Part shown: positions 1 through 6,280 of the stretch, piece by piece
Layout of the letters: the number at the start of each line of letters is the position of its first letter
Numbering within the stretch: the stretch's first letter is position 1
Origin: an uncultured Eubacterium sp.
Lineage (GTDB): Bacteria; Bacillota; Clostridia; Lachnospirales; CAG-274
Length of the DNA stretch: 8,164 bases
Reading direction: 5' to 3'
NCBI GenBank assembly: GCA_900543365.1
Contig: UQRG01000060.1
Location: 1 to 8,164 of the forward strand
Notes under the pieces: model-generated
Told to the model about the DNA's origin: nothing
Databases searched by the model: none
The model's input: only the letters and a program-made list of their open reading frames with translations
Translations under genes and position numbers: made by a program

Positions 1-709
1 AAAATACAACAATTTTTTTAATTATATTCATAAAACTATAGCTACTATCTTTTACAGTATTTGAAATCTTGTCAGCTTTTTCTTTTACAATTTTTATAGT
101 CTTGCTTTCAGTTTTTGGAGTTTCATTTTCTTTATCATCTTTACTTTTTATTTTACTATCAATACCTACACTATGTGCAAAAAATCTAATAAAAATATAA
201 ACAACTGTAGGAAGTGCAATAATTATATATAACATCATTAAAATATCATTAATAACATACCAATTCAAAAAGCTAGAAATCATTCCACCAAATATATTTA
301 CAATACCAAAGCCTGCCATAAAACAAATCCAAAGTATAAAAAACATAATAATTGTTTTAATAACAAGTTTAAGAAGAGAAATAGCTTTTTGCCCTAATAT
401 ATAATCACCAATACCCTTAATAGTAGCAAAAAATTTGTCAAAAAAGGTAGTAACAACAGCCTTTACTTCATTTTTGACTTCGCCTTTTTTTACATTATTA
501 TAATCAGGATTAACATTATAAGCTGACAATATTTCTCTTACAACATCTTCAACATTACCTAAAGTAGCAACGGCATCTTTTTCACTCATACCCTCTGCCA
601 ACTTGTTGTCAATATGTTGTGTGTATTCACTTATAATATCAGTTATTTCATCACTGTTAAGTATAGATAATCTTTCTCTCATATAGCTTATAAATTCTTT
701 TTTAGTCAT
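1..709 (-). CDS. HAAS-domain (DUF1700-like) membrane protein, 3' end outside window
   Basis: The frame is open from ATG at 709 to the window edge: 236 codons with no stop, so the C-terminus is missing. Residues 1-65 are a charged helical segment (MTKKEFISYMRERL, then EYTQHID, then EGMSEKDAVATLGNVEDVVREIL). This is the typical pattern of the HAAS/DUF1700 domain, which is commonly encoded beside PadR regulators. Residues about 110-145 and 150-178 are hydrophobic and look like two or three membrane helices. A lysine- and glutamate-rich tail begins at about 182. The start overlaps the padR stop by 8 bases (ATGACTAA), and an AAGGAG site lies inside the padR 3' end, so the two genes are translationally coupled. 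The family's role is not well defined; control of an envelope or stress-related function through PadR is inference. Family call likely, function unknown. Confidence 0.8.
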   Translation of the reverse strand, partial: MTKKEFISYMRERLSILNSDEITDIISEYTQHIDNKLAEGMSEKDAVATLGNVEDVVREILSAYNVNPDYNNVKKGEVKNEVKAVVTTFFDKFFATIKGIGDYILGQKAISLLKLVIKTIIMFFILWICFMAGFGIVNIFGGMISSFLNWYVINDILMMLYIIIALPTVVYIFIRFFAHSVGIDSKIKSKDDKENETPKTESKTIKIVKEKADKISNTVKDSSYSFMNIIKKIVVF

Positions 710-1025
710 TACAATCACTCTCCTTAATAAAATCATATACTTTTCCAAAAAATTCAAGCCATTCGTTTTTTAAATTTTCCATATATAGTTTGCCGGCTGC
801 TGTAAGGTGATAATATTTTCTAGGTGGACCTTCAGTTGACTCCTTAAGATAAGTTTCAAAATAATGCTCATTTGTAAGTCTTTTAAGCAAAGGATAAATA
901 GTCCCCTCATTAACATCTACAACTTTTGAAACTTCAGCCACAAGTTCGTAACCATACATATCTCTTTTAACAACCGAAAGAAGCACCACAAGTTCTAAAA
1001 CACCTTTTTTAAATTGTACATTCAT
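702..1025 (-). CDS. PadR-family transcriptional repressor
   Basis: This is a 107-residue winged-helix DNA-binding protein with the compact architecture of short PadR proteins. The GYEL element is at residues 25-28. The recognition-helix region GTIYPLLKRL is at 41-50. The wing, with GPPRKYYHLTAAG, is at 66-78, followed by a C-terminal helix (about 80-103) expected to dimerise. Members of this family usually repress their own operon and release DNA when a ligand or effector binds; the effector here cannot be read. AAAGGAG lies just upstream of the ATG at 1025, supporting this start. The gene leads an operon with the HAAS membrane protein, with an 8-base overlap. A dyad in its own promoter (1049-1070) suggests autorepression. 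Confidence 0.93.
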   Translation of the reverse strand: MNVQFKKGVLELVVLLSVVKRDMYGYELVAEVSKVVDVNEGTIYPLLKRLTNEHYFETYLKESTEGPPRKYYHLTAAGKLYMENLKNEWLEFFGKVYDFIKESDCND

Positions 1026-1043
1026 ACAATCACTCCTTTCACT

Positions 1044-1075
1044 ATTATATTACATCAACTACTATGTAATGTCAA
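1044..1075 (-). promoter_or_regulatory. Promoter of the padR-HAAS operon
   Basis: Reading the minus strand, a consensus -35 TTGACA lies at 1075-1070. Two -10 choices exist: TAATAT at 1052-1047, with a 17-base spacer but only 4 of 6 matches, or a perfect TATAAT at 1049-1044, with a long 20-base spacer. The start codon is about 20-25 bases downstream, giving a very short leader. Because the spacer is filled by a dyad, the promoter may be weak or conditional. Transcription start is not determined. Confidence 0.6.
1049..1070. promoter_or_regulatory. Candidate PadR operator
   Basis: This is a perfect inverted repeat with 7-base arms, ATTACAT and ATGTAAT, separated by 8 bases. It lies between the -35 and -10 elements of the padR promoter, where a bound dimer would block RNA polymerase. 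PadR-family operators are typically short dyads of this kind; ATGT/ACAT half-sites eight bases apart have been described for Bacillus PadR, although here the half-sites point the opposite way. Binding by the adjacent PadR protein is inferred from position. Confidence 0.55.
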
Positions 1076-1114
1076 GTACCTAAATATATTTAATACCAAA
1101 ATTAAATATTAATT

Positions 1115-1146
1115 AAAAAAAGAATACTCTTAAAGGGAGTATTCTT
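1115..1146 (-). terminator. Intrinsic terminator after thiC
   Basis: A 10-base-pair stem (AAGAATACTC with GAGTATTCTT, 1120-1129 and 1137-1146) surrounds a 7-base loop. On the minus strand it is followed by a run of seven T (1121-1115). It begins about 20 bases after the thiC stop. It separates thiC from the padR promoter. Confidence 0.9.
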
Positions 1147-1166
1147 AAAATATATGTATTTACTTA

Positions 1167-2489
1167 TTAACAAGTACCGTCTTCTTTACAAAATTCAACC
1201 TTCTTGCCGTCTAAAATCATATTAGTTGTTCTAACAGCACACATTTTACCACACATTGAACAACTATGTCTTTCAGCTGGTGGAACACTCTCATAGTATT
1301 CTCTTGCCTTTTTGCCATCAACAGCAATTTCAAACATCTTTTCCCAGTCAAGAGCGTGTCTGGCATCAGACATAGCATTATCTAAATCTCTTGCGTGAGG
1401 AATTTTGTTAGCAATATCAGCAGCGTGAGCAGCAATCTTACTAGCAATAATACCTTCCTTAACATCATTTTCATCAGGAAGTCTTAAATGTTCAGCTGGT
1501 GTAACATAACAAAGGAAGTCAGCACCATTAGATGCAGCAATAGCACCACCAATAGCAGATGTAATATGGTCATAGCCAGGGAAAATATCAGTTACAATAG
1601 GTCCTAAAACATAGAAAGGTGCATTATGACATAATCTCTTTTGTAACTTCATATTGGCAGCAATTTCATCAATTGCCATATGACCAGGACCTTCAACCAT
1701 AACTTGGACATCTTTTGCCCACGCTCTTTCAGTAAGATAACCAAGTTCAATAAGCTCTGCAATCTGACCTGCATCTGTAGCATCATCATTACAACCTGGT
1801 CTTAAAGCATCACCAAGAGAAATAGTAACATCATACTTTCTTAAAATTTCAAGAACATCATCATAGTATTCAAAGAAAGGATTTTCGTTACCAGTCATTT
1901 CCATCCAAGCAAAAAGTAGAGAACCACCTCTTGAAACAATGTTCATTCTTCTCTTATCTCTCTTAAATGCCTCAACAGCTCTTCTGTTAATACCTGCGTG
2001 AATAGTCATAAAGTCAACACCCTCTTTAGCGTGAGCCTCTACAACCTCTAAAAATTCCTTAGCAGTAATTTTCATTAAATCCTTTTCAAGGTATCCAATA
2101 GCATCGTACATAGGCACTGTACCAATCATAGCTGGTGACATAGCAACAAGTTCTTTTCTAAAAGTGTTAGTCTTGCCATAATTGCTAAGATCCATAATAG
2201 CCTCTGCACCATAATCAATAGCCATTTTAACCTTATTCATTTCCATTGTGTAATCTTTACAGTCACCAGAAATACCAAGATTAACATTAATCTTAGTTCT
2301 CATACCCATACCTATACCTTCTGGGTCTAAAGATGTGTGATTAATGTTGGCAGGAATACACACAACACCTTTAGCTACAAGCTCCCTAACTTCTTCAGGA
2401 GTTTTATATTCCTTTTTAGCCACAATTTTCATTTCCTTAGTAATAATGCCTTTTTTAGCTGCATCCATCTGAGTTGCATAATTTCTCAT
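1167..2489 (-). CDS. thiC: Phosphomethylpyrimidine synthase ThiC
   Basis: ThiC is the cytosolic radical-SAM enzyme that rearranges aminoimidazole ribotide into hydroxymethylpyrimidine phosphate, the pyrimidine half of thiamine. At 440 residues it has the length of the short ThiC form of anaerobes, without the long N-terminal extension of the E. coli enzyme. Visible family blocks are NVNLGIS (68-74), MTIHAG (161-166), SRGGS (186-190), GDALRPG (226-232) and EGPGHM (266-271). The C-terminal iron-sulfur cysteines are C410, C413 and C417. This reads C-X2-C-X3-C, one residue tighter than the CX2CX4C usually quoted. Two further cysteines, C434 and C440, sit at the very end. GGAGG at 2497-2501 supports the ATG at 2489. 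The gene is monocistronic between a TPP riboswitch and a terminator, so thiamine pyrophosphate should switch it off. Confidence 0.97.
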   Translation of the reverse strand: MRNYATQMDAAKKGIITKEMKIVAKKEYKTPEEVRELVAKGVVCIPANINHTSLDPEGIGMGMRTKINVNLGISGDCKDYTMEMNKVKMAIDYGAEAIMDLSNYGKTNTFRKELVAMSPAMIGTVPMYDAIGYLEKDLMKITAKEFLEVVEAHAKEGVDFMTIHAGINRRAVEAFKRDKRRMNIVSRGGSLLFAWMEMTGNENPFFEYYDDVLEILRKYDVTISLGDALRPGCNDDATDAGQIAELIELGYLTERAWAKDVQVMVEGPGHMAIDEIAANMKLQKRLCHNAPFYVLGPIVTDIFPGYDHITSAIGGAIAASNGADFLCYVTPAEHLRLPDENDVKEGIIASKIAAHAADIANKIPHARDLDNAMSDARHALDWEKMFEIAVDGKKAREYYESVPPAERHSCSMCGKMCAVRTTNMILDGKKVEFCKEDGTC

Positions 2490-2534
2490 AATCTTTCCTC
2501 CAAGATATTGAATAAAATTAATAAATATATGCAG

Positions 2535-2566
2535 AAAAAAAGACCCTCAGCAGAAAGCCAAGAGTC
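2535..2566 (-). terminator. Riboswitch-controlled attenuator upstream of thiC
   Basis: On the minus strand GACTCTTGG (2566-2558) pairs with CTGAGGGTC (2550-2542) across a 7-base loop. The nine pairs include three G-U wobbles. Seven T follow (2541-2535). It lies between the TPP aptamer and the thiC ribosome site, the position of the expression platform. It would form when TPP is bound and stop transcription before thiC. Confidence 0.88.
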
Positions 2567-2580
2567 CTTAGAAACCGTTT

Positions 2581-2649
2581 TTGCTCCCTACCACGGTATT
2601 AACCGTCAGGTTCAAAGGGTATTTCTCAACCATAATGGTACCCCTGCAA
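2581..2649 (-). promoter_or_regulatory. TPP riboswitch (thi element) aptamer
   Basis: The minus strand shows the conserved TPP aptamer elements in order: GGGGT, TTGAGA, ATACCCTTTGAACCTGA, TAATACC and GTAGGGA. Ends TTGC and GCAA form P1, and GGGGTA with TACCC forms P2. P3 is only about 4 pairs (ACCA-TTA-TGGT), so the aptamer is compact, about 69 nt. The usual C of CTGAGA is T here, but its partner is A rather than G, so the pair is kept. CGG and CCG close P5. It senses thiamine pyrophosphate and controls thiC through the terminator at 2535-2566. Confidence 0.96.
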
Positions 2650-2666
2650 CATATTCATTTTAAATC

Positions 2667-2695
2667 ATTATAATACCTTTAATTGCTTTTGTCAA
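2667..2695 (-). promoter_or_regulatory. Promoter of the thiC leader
   Basis: This is a perfect sigma-70/SigA promoter: TTGACA at 2695-2690, a 17-base spacer, and TATAAT at 2672-2667. The predicted start at about 2660 lies roughly 10 bases before the riboswitch P1. Promoter strength appears high, leaving control to the riboswitch. Confidence 0.9.
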
Positions 2696-2725
2696 CAAAA
2701 TATATAAAATGTGATTTAATTATTA

Positions 2726-3472
2726 TTATAACACCTTATCAAGAAAAGCCTTTAATCTGTCACTTTTAGGGTTATTAAAGAACTCATCTGGTGTATTTTC
2801 TTCAAGTATTTTACCATTTTCCATAAATATTACTCTTGAGCCAACTTCTCTGGCAAAGCCCATTTCGTGAGTAACAACAACCATTGTCATATTTTCTTTA
2901 GCAAGTCCTCTCATAACCTCAAGAACTTCACCAACCATTTCTGGATCAAGGGCAGATGTAGGCTCATCAAAAAGCATAACATCAGGCTCCATACACAATG
3001 CTCTGACAATAGCTATTCTCTGCTTCTGACCGCCAGAAAGCTGATTAGGATAGCTATTAGCCCTGTCACCAAGACCTACTCTTTCAAGTAACTCCATAGC
3101 CTTTTTTTCAGCATCAGCCTTACTCTTTTTAAGCAACTTCATAGGACCAATAGTAAGATTTTTCATAATAGTCATATGTGGGAAAAGGTTAAACTGTTGG
3201 AAAACCATACCCATTTTCTGTCTATGCTTATTAAGGTTATTTTTAGGGTCAGTAATATCTATTTCTTCAAAATAAATGTGACCTGATGTAGGCACTTCAA
3301 GAAGGTTAAGACATCTCAAAAATGTAGATTTACCAGAACCAGATGGACCAATAACAACTACAACCTCACCATTATAAATATTGTTATTTATATGGTCAAG
3401 GGCAAGAGTTTTATTACCAAAATCCTTTGTCAAATCTTCAACCTTAATTAATGGCTTAGTATTATCTTTCAC
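2726..3472 (-). CDS. Polar amino-acid ABC transporter, ATP-binding protein (GlnQ/HisP type)
   Basis: This 248-residue ATPase powers import by the neighbouring permease at the inner face of the membrane. All nucleotide-binding motifs are present: Walker A GPSGSGKST (42-50), Q-loop FQQFNLF (91-97), signature LSGGQ (145-149), Walker B VMLFDE (165-170), D-loop SALD (173-176) and H-loop His202. The length and the FQQFNLFPHMT block are typical of the amino-acid uptake (PAAT) family. The start is GTG at 3472; AAAGGAGG lies 10 bases upstream, inside the permease 3' end. The gene overlaps the permease stop by 11 bases, indicating translational coupling. It ends the operon, and no terminator follows before the thiC promoter. 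The exact amino acid carried cannot be fixed from the ATPase. Confidence 0.95.
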   Translation of the reverse strand: MKDNTKPLIKVEDLTKDFGNKTLALDHINNNIYNGEVVVVIGPSGSGKSTFLRCLNLLEVPTSGHIYFEEIDITDPKNNLNKHRQKMGMVFQQFNLFPHMTIMKNLTIGPMKLLKKSKADAEKKAMELLERVGLGDRANSYPNQLSGGQKQRIAIVRALCMEPDVMLFDEPTSALDPEMVGEVLEVMRGLAKENMTMVVVTHEMGFAREVGSRVIFMENGKILEENTPDEFFNNPKSDRLKAFLDKVL

Positions 3473-4241
3473 CTGAACTTAACCTCCTTTCAAGACGAGC
3501 AGAAATGCTTCTTAAAATAGAAACAATAATAAAGTAAATAATTGCTACTGCTAAAAGTGGCAAGAAGAAATCGTAAGTTCTTCCCTTTATAAGCAATGCC
3601 TTAGAAAGAAGGTCATCTAATGAAATCATACTTGCAACAGATGTTTCCTTTAAGAGTACTACAAGTTCATTACAAAGAGCCGGAAGTGAGCTTTTTAATG
3701 CTTGTGGTATAACAATGTAAATCATTGTGGCAACATATCCAAAACCTAAACTTCTGCCTGCCTCCATTTGTCCCTTGTCAACACTATTTATTCCACCTCT
3801 TATTATTTCTGCAACATAAGCACTTGAATTAATAGTGAAACCAAGTATGGCTACGCCAATTTTATTAGTAGAATTAGCAAGTATAACAAAGTAAATCATC
3901 ATTATCTGCACAATAGTAGGTGTACCTTGAATAATATTAAGGTATAGCTTGCAAATTCCATTAAAAAAGCCAAGAATAAATCTGGCTATTTTTTGAGATG
4001 TACTTTGAGTTGGAGTATCAACTCGTCTATCATAGCTTACTCTAACAATAGCTATAACCATACCAATTAAAAGACCTAAAATAAAAGCAAAAAATGTAAG
4101 CTTAATTGTAACACCTAAACCTTGTACAAGCCAAGTCCATCTATCATCTGTTATAAAGTCTGCTTCAAAGTTATTGGCAAACTTCTGTGCTTTTTCAGGT
4201 GTAGTGAAAAAATCAGCTATTTTATAAATTATATCTTTCAT
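3462..4241 (-). CDS. Polar amino-acid ABC transporter, permease protein (HisM/GlnP type)
   Basis: This 259-residue membrane permease forms the translocation channel, probably as a homodimer because no second permease gene is present. Hydrophobic helices lie at about 42-67, 85-120, 123-145, 185-205 and 222-245. The EAA loop that docks on the ATPase is at about 160-181 (EAGRSLGFG then IVIPQA). The preceding YVAEIIRGGINSV block is typical of the family. I chose ATG at 4241 because GAGG (4254-4251) stands 9 bases upstream. The frame stays open to a GTG at 4280, which would add 13 residues, but that codon lies in a hairpin without a ribosome site. The gene sits 53 bases after the binding-protein gene and overlaps the ATPase by 11 bases. 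Confidence 0.93.
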   Translation of the reverse strand: MKDIIYKIADFFTTPEKAQKFANNFEADFITDDRWTWLVQGLGVTIKLTFFAFILGLLIGMVIAIVRVSYDRRVDTPTQSTSQKIARFILGFFNGICKLYLNIIQGTPTIVQIMMIYFVILANSTNKIGVAILGFTINSSAYVAEIIRGGINSVDKGQMEAGRSLGFGYVATMIYIVIPQALKSSLPALCNELVVLLKETSVASMISLDDLLSKALLIKGRTYDFFLPLLAVAIIYFIIVSILRSISARLERRLSSGER

Positions 4242-4263
4242 ATCAAATTTCCTCAATAATAAA

Positions 4264-4281
4264 GGTGTGTAAAAACACACC
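4264..4281 (-). other. Intercistronic hairpin between binding-protein and permease genes
   Basis: GGTGTGT and ACACACC form a perfect 7-base-pair stem around a 4-base loop, 13 bases after the binding-protein stop. On the minus strand the following sequence is TTTATTATT, a poor U tract, so a leaky terminator or an mRNA-protecting hairpin is more likely than a full stop. Such hairpins commonly raise binding-protein levels above those of the membrane parts; that role here is inference. Confidence 0.7.
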
Positions 4282-4294
4282 CTTATTCATTAAA

Positions 4295-5101
4295 TTACTT
4301 ATTTAAATACTTATCTAATATAGCCTGTAATTCGCCATTTTCCTTCATCTCTTTAAGAGTAGCGTTGATAGCATTTAAAAGTTCTTCATTTTCCTTAGGA
4401 ACAGCAATAGCATACTGTTCAGAAGTTAAGTTTCCATCTAACTTAACAAGACCTGTTGCATTTTCAACAATCTTCTTAGCAGGTTCATTATCAATAACAA
4501 CTGCATCAATCTTATCTGATAATAATGACTGAGCAGCATCTGGACCATTAGCAAATCTTTCAACACTTGCTACACCAACGCCGTTTTTATCATCAGAAAG
4601 ATAAGTATCTCCTGTTGTACCTCTCTGAACGCCAACTACCTTACCCTTTAAGTCCTCCTTAGACTTAATATCTGAACCTTCCTTAACAATAATGGCCTGA
4701 CCGGCTTCAACATAAGTATCACTAAAGTTTACATTGTTAAGTCTTTCTTCATCAATAGTCATACCTGCAAGACCAATATCAACCTTACCTGAAGTAACTG
4801 CTGGAATAATAGCATCAAAGTCCATATTTTCAACTTGAGCCTCAAGACCAAGTTTAGATGCAATAGCCTGTGCAATTTCAGCATCAATACCAACTACTTC
4901 ACTGCCTTCCATATATTCGTAAGGCTCAAAAGCTGCATTGGTACCCCAAATGAGCTTACCTTCCTGAACAGTCTTAACTGTGCTAGAATTTGTTCCATTG
5001 CTATTATTAGTAGCAGTTGAATCAGTAGAACCACAACCTACTGCACCAACAAGCATAGTACCAGCAAGTAATAAACCCATTAACTTAGCAAATTTCTTCA
5101 T
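4295..5101 (-). CDS. Polar amino-acid ABC transporter, substrate-binding lipoprotein
   Basis: This 268-residue extracytoplasmic solute-binding protein (family 3, SBP_bac_3) captures an amino acid and delivers it to the permease. Residues 1-22 are a lipoprotein signal peptide (MKKFAKLMGLLLAGTML) ending in a lipobox (AVGC) with Cys23 as the lipid anchor. A flexible Ser/Thr/Asn linker spans about 24-43. Binding-fold features are FEPYEY (59-64), the family signature GIDAEIAQAI (71-80), QRGTTGD (159-165, containing the usual carboxylate-binding Arg160) and VIDNEPA (202-208, containing the usual amino-group Asp204). These residue roles come from family knowledge. AAGGAGGA precedes the ATG at 5101. 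It is first in its operon. The FEPYEY and QRGTTGD blocks fit uptake of a polar amino acid, but the substrate cannot be set from sequence. Confidence 0.95.
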   Translation of the reverse strand: MKKFAKLMGLLLAGTMLVGAVGCGSTDSTATNNSNGTNSSTVKTVQEGKLIWGTNAAFEPYEYMEGSEVVGIDAEIAQAIASKLGLEAQVENMDFDAIIPAVTSGKVDIGLAGMTIDEERLNNVNFSDTYVEAGQAIIVKEGSDIKSKEDLKGKVVGVQRGTTGDTYLSDDKNGVGVASVERFANGPDAAQSLLSDKIDAVVIDNEPAKKIVENATGLVKLDGNLTSEQYAIAVPKENEELLNAINATLKEMKENGELQAILDKYLNK

Positions 5102-5132
5102 TGAAATTCCTCCTTAAATTATAGTTATATTA

Positions 5133-5161
5133 ATAATATCAAATTTTTGTAAAATCGTCAA
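5133..5161 (-). promoter_or_regulatory. Promoter of the amino-acid ABC transporter operon
   Basis: TTGACG at 5161-5156, a 17-base spacer and TATTAT at 5138-5133 form a strong SigA-type promoter. The predicted start at about 5126 gives a leader of about 25 bases, too short for a riboswitch or T-box. Any specific control must act on the promoter DNA. Confidence 0.82.
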
Positions 5162-5167
5162 GGAATA

Positions 5168-5183
5168 TGACATAATGTTGTCA
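5168..5183. promoter_or_regulatory. Short dyad upstream of the ABC operon promoter
   Basis: TGACA and TGTCA, 5-base arms separated by 6 bases, lie 6 bases upstream of the -35 element. An activator or repressor site is possible from the position. The arms are short and the surroundings AT-rich, so chance is a real alternative. Confidence 0.3.
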
Positions 5184-5190
5184 ATTATTT

Positions 5191-5229
5191 AAAAAAATAA
5201 AGAGAGTTAATACATAAAAATATTAACTC
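5191..5229 (-). terminator. Intrinsic terminator after flavodoxin
   Basis: GAGTTAATA (5204-5212) and TATTAACTC (5221-5229) form a 9-base-pair stem with an 8-base loop. On the minus strand a T-rich tract follows (TCTCTTTATTTTTTT). It starts about 30 bases after the flavodoxin stop and closes the DUF2325-DUF3793-flavodoxin operon. Confidence 0.85.
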
Positions 5230-5260
5230 CCTCTATTAATTATATTTATTTACTAAACTA

Positions 5261-5674
5261 TTAGTTTAAAGCTTTGCCTAATTCTTCACACTCAGCAATA
5301 GTGTCATCACTTGGAGAATCAGCACAAATTACACTAGATACAATATTTGCACCAGCATTTTTGCAATCTTCTTCCCAAGTTTTCATCCATTCTCCATCAC
5401 CCCAGCCATAAGAGCCAAAAAGACCAATTTTCTTGTCACTAATATCACAAGCATCAAATACAGGCTTAAATTCACTATCTTCAAGTTCTTCAGCTCCCAT
5501 TGCAGGACAACCAAAAGCAATAGCATCATACTCAGCTACTTTTGCTGAATCAAAGTCACTAACAGCAAATACAGAAACATCTGCACCAGCATCACCAGCA
5601 CCTTTTGCAACAGCTTCTGCCATAGTCTGTGTATTACCTGTACCACTCCAATATACAACTGCAATTTTACTCAT
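5261..5674 (-). CDS. Flavodoxin (short-chain, clostridial type)
   Basis: This 137-residue cytosolic FMN protein carries one or two electrons at low potential. The phosphate-binding loop SGTGNT is at residues 10-15 after the first strand (KIAVVYW). The loop flanking the flavin is GCPAMGAEELEDSEF at 55-69, and the aromatic loop GSYGWGDGEWM is at 87-97. Trp91 should stack on the isoalloxazine ring. Length and loops closely resemble the Clostridium beijerinckii (MP) flavodoxin pattern. The protein is acidic, as usual for the family. GGAGGT precedes the ATG at 5674. It is the last gene of a three-gene operon, 36 bases after the DUF3793 gene with no terminator between. Flavodoxins often replace ferredoxin when iron is scarce, which fits the metal-type operators upstream of the operon (inference). 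Confidence 0.95.
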   Translation of the reverse strand: MSKIAVVYWSGTGNTQTMAEAVAKGAGDAGADVSVFAVSDFDSAKVAEYDAIAFGCPAMGAEELEDSEFKPVFDACDISDKKIGLFGSYGWGDGEWMKTWEEDCKNAGANIVSSVICADSPSDDTIAECEELGKALN

Positions 5675-5710
5675 TTTATTACCTCCAAAAATTTAATATT
5701 TTTTTATTAT

Positions 5711-6262
5711 TTATGCAGAAATTGTAAGTCTTAATATAGATAAGCCTTCATTTAATTTCTTGCAGTAAATATCTGTGCATTTTTTATACTTTTCAAATAT
5801 TTTTTTTGCCTCACATTCATTGCCATATACTTTCCAACAACCTACACATTTGCAATTCTTTCCTTTATTTAAAATAAACCCCTTAATATCCTCAATAGGA
5901 TAACCTAAAAACAAACCAATTTCGTGAGGAAACTCTGAACACTTTTCAATTCTTTCTGACAAGTGCATAATATCACCATATAAACTTTTCCCTTCATAAC
6001 CTGTTTTATTCAATAATTCATCTGCTTCCTTGCGCCTTAAATCCCTTATTAACCTGCTGGGTCTAAACACATATATTAATGCTCTTTCAGCACACAATTT
6101 AAGCAAACACACATACACGCCTTTAGAATTAAGCATATTGTTCATATATTCAATTTTATTTTTTAATTCTGTTATGCTTTTCACCTTATAACTAAACAAA
6201 TTGCCGGTTTTTAATCCTGCAAGTGTAGGTGAACAATGTCGAACAATTAATTCATCAGACAT
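5711..6262 (-). CDS. DUF3793-family cysteine-rich protein, function unknown
   Basis: This 183-residue protein has no signal peptide or membrane helix, so it is predicted cytosolic. It contains ten cysteines (10, 52, 57, 108, 137, 139, 142, 150, 162, 167), six of them within residues 137-167. The block FPHEIGLFLGYPIEDIKGFI (111-130), followed by NKGKNCKCVGCWKVYG (132-147), is what I recognise as the DUF3793 hallmark. The C-X-C-X2-C cluster could bind metal, an iron-sulfur cluster or heme, or act in thiol redox; none of these is shown. AAGGAGGG (6278-6271) lies 8 bases before the ATG at 6262. It follows the DUF2325 gene by 18 bases and precedes flavodoxin by 36, so all three are co-transcribed. 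Family assignment is confident; function is not known to me. Confidence 0.88.
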   Translation of the reverse strand: MSDELIVRHCSPTLAGLKTGNLFSYKVKSITELKNKIEYMNNMLNSKGVYVCLLKLCAERALIYVFRPSRLIRDLRRKEADELLNKTGYEGKSLYGDIMHLSERIEKCSEFPHEIGLFLGYPIEDIKGFILNKGKNCKCVGCWKVYGNECEAKKIFEKYKKCTDIYCKKLNEGLSILRLTISA

Positions 6263-6280
6263 ATAAAATACCCTCCTTAA

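Noticed and set aside
2337..2663. Plus-strand open frame of 108 codons across the thiC start and its leader
   Set aside because: It lies opposite thiC and the TPP riboswitch, resembles no known protein, and has no convincing ribosome site.
2867..3091. Plus-strand open frame inside the ABC ATPase gene
   Set aside because: It is the antisense shadow of a well-conserved ATPase gene, and its composition is unlike a protein.
4242..4280. GTG at 4280 as the permease start
   Set aside because: The codon lies in a hairpin arm with no ribosome site, while the ATG at 4241 has GAGG at a good distance.
4835..5020. Plus-strand open frame inside the binding-protein gene
   Set aside because: It is short, antisense to a confident gene, and has no family features.
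5102..5132. T-box or riboswitch in the leader of the amino-acid ABC operon
   Set aside because: The predicted leader is only about 25 bases, too short for either, and no conserved motif is present.
5433..5696. Plus-strand open frame opposite flavodoxin
   Set aside because: It is a Ser/Ala-rich translation of the antisense of flavodoxin, as expected for a shadow frame.
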